Source: Cordylochernes scorpioides (Eukaryota > Arthropoda > Arachnida > Pseudoscorpiones > Chernetidae). From it: a stretch of 64,000 nucleotides of DNA. Below the pieces are notes generated by a model. That model saw only the letters and a program-made list of their open reading frames with translations, was not told where the DNA came from and did no database searches. Positions 63,287 through 64,000 of this stretch are shown here, piece after piece. How positions within the stretch are numbered: position 1 is the first letter of the stretch; each line of letters begins with the position of its first letter. The position numbers were made by a program, and so were the translations under genes. Location of the stretch: assembly GCA_030710605.1 (NCBI GenBank), contig CP092871.1, forward strand, positions 67,537,887-67,601,886, read 5' to 3'.

Positions 63287-63415
63287 CAGGGGTCAGCAAG
63301 AGTCAGAAGAGTCAAAAATTACAATTTAAAAAATTTCAAAGTTTTTAAAGAGCCACAACATTTTTTCTTGCCAACAATAAATAGTATTTGCATAAATAAA
63401 ATTTTTATAATGTTG
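63287..63415 (+). mobile_element. hAT-like terminus
   Basis: CAGGGGTCAGCAAGAGTC followed by AAAGAGCCACAAC is the wording of common hAT element ends. The other end is not recognised. Confidence 0.5.
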
Positions 63416-63474
63416 TCCCAAAATTTCGTGTTTTTCTTAAAACGTTGTTTTTCTTATTACTTGGCGGATAACAA

Positions 63475-63610
63475 TAAAACATAATACAATTACTTTATAC
63501 ATAATACAATTACTTTATACATAATACAAATACATTATATATATAACGGCGAATACATAATACAATTACTTTATACATAATACAAAGAAATTATACATAA
63601 CGGCGAATAA
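63475..63610 (+). repeat. 20-bp tandem repeat
   Basis: ATAATACAATTACTTTATAC repeats with variants, interrupted by ATATAACGGCGAATACATAA, which itself occurs twice. Confidence 0.75.
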
Positions 63611-63757
63611 TAGTGGTATTTCAATTTTTTTTTTGCAAATGTTTGCGAACTTTTGAGACAACCTTGTATTTATGCAAGTATTTATTATTATTTATTTAAG
63701 TAACCCAGGTTCTTGGAGCGTACAGAAGTCGCCAACTACCCGGGATGTCCTTCTGAA

Positions 63758-64000
63758 CTAAGTCTTCTTGGATTTATATACAATGCCAGTGGTAGTCCAA
63801 TAAATGAGGTGTCGCCAGGCAGATTTCTTTCTTGGGAGATTTTCTAGGGATGCTGGACATATGTTGGTGATACCTAGGAGAGTGGCTGTCTGGAATCTTT
63901 GGTATTGGAAGGTTGGGCAAGTGAAGAGGAGGTGGTCTGCGGTTTGGTCTTCATCTTGGCAGTGGGGGCAAATTGGGTCTTCTTTCGATACCGTTGCAAG
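63758..64000 (-). pseudogene. LINE ORF2 C-terminus (runs off the window)
   Basis: Minus-strand open frame ending KSKKT-stop at 63758-63760. Finger CPHCQDEDQTADHLLFTC then PTFQYQRF, the C-terminal Cys/His motif of R1/I/Nimb-type LINEs; differs from the 59-61 kb family. The visible part is uninterrupted; the rest lies beyond 64000, so intactness cannot be judged. It is followed by about 55 bp and a TTATTTATTTAAG stretch that may be the 3' end. Confidence 0.7.

Overview
This is a eukaryotic, strongly A+T-rich, repeat-dominated stretch in which I find no convincing host protein-coding gene. Nearly every recognisable coding region belongs to a transposable element: three full-length Ty1/Copia LTR retrotransposons, a gag-only LTR element, a miniature LTR element, a non-coding LTR element, four mariner copies, a hAT remnant, several LINE 3' ends, Helitron termini, tRNA-derived SINEs and many foldback/MITE copies. 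The mixture, the small Pol III genes (tRNA-Gln, tRNA-Gly, U6-like) and the style of the gag and LINE C-terminal proteins suggest an arthropod, possibly a chelicerate. That placement is inference from general resemblance, not from a marker gene.

Layout. 0-7 kb: a large foldback, a cluster of three tRNA-Gln sequences (one intact, one exactly lacking its anticodon loop, one decayed), SINE and MITE copies, and a 356-bp retroposon with clear target duplication. 8.5-13 kb: Copia copy A on the minus strand, with identical LTRs and one premature stop. 14-20 kb: SINE, MITE, LINE 3' ends and foldbacks. 20-24 kb: a TRIM, a 30-bp minisatellite of about 0.9 kb, a palindromic MITE and an LTR element that keeps gag but has lost almost all of pol. 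25-28 kb: foldbacks, one of them hit by a U6 retrocopy, and a cluster of heat-shock-like motifs. 28-33 kb: an older Copia family (copy C), with three in-frame stops. 33.5-38 kb: Copia copy B, sister of A, with one unbroken 1335-codon frame.

38-47 kb: a mariner inserted in a SINE at a TA, a non-coding LTR element with an extra inverted LTR, a deleted mariner, and a mariner fragment interrupted by a hAT remnant. 47-56 kb: SINEs, head-to-tail MITE arrays, a 73-bp satellite duplicated together with a Helitron 3' end, and tRNA-Gly copies in alternating orientation among Helitron termini. 56-58 kb: an apparently intact mariner with perfect long TIRs. 59-62 kb: a 5'-truncated R1-like LINE. 62-64 kb: a TIR element whose interior is a minisatellite, a hAT end and a further LINE C-terminus running off the window.

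How the parts work together: Copia B and the 56.9-kb mariner look capable of encoding active enzymes. Many other copies (gag-only element, TRIM, MITEs, SINEs, U6 retrocopy) lack their own enzymes and must have been moved in trans by Copia/Gypsy, mariner/pogo or LINE proteins. Several insertions are nested and give relative ages: mariner into SINE, hAT into mariner, U6 into foldback.
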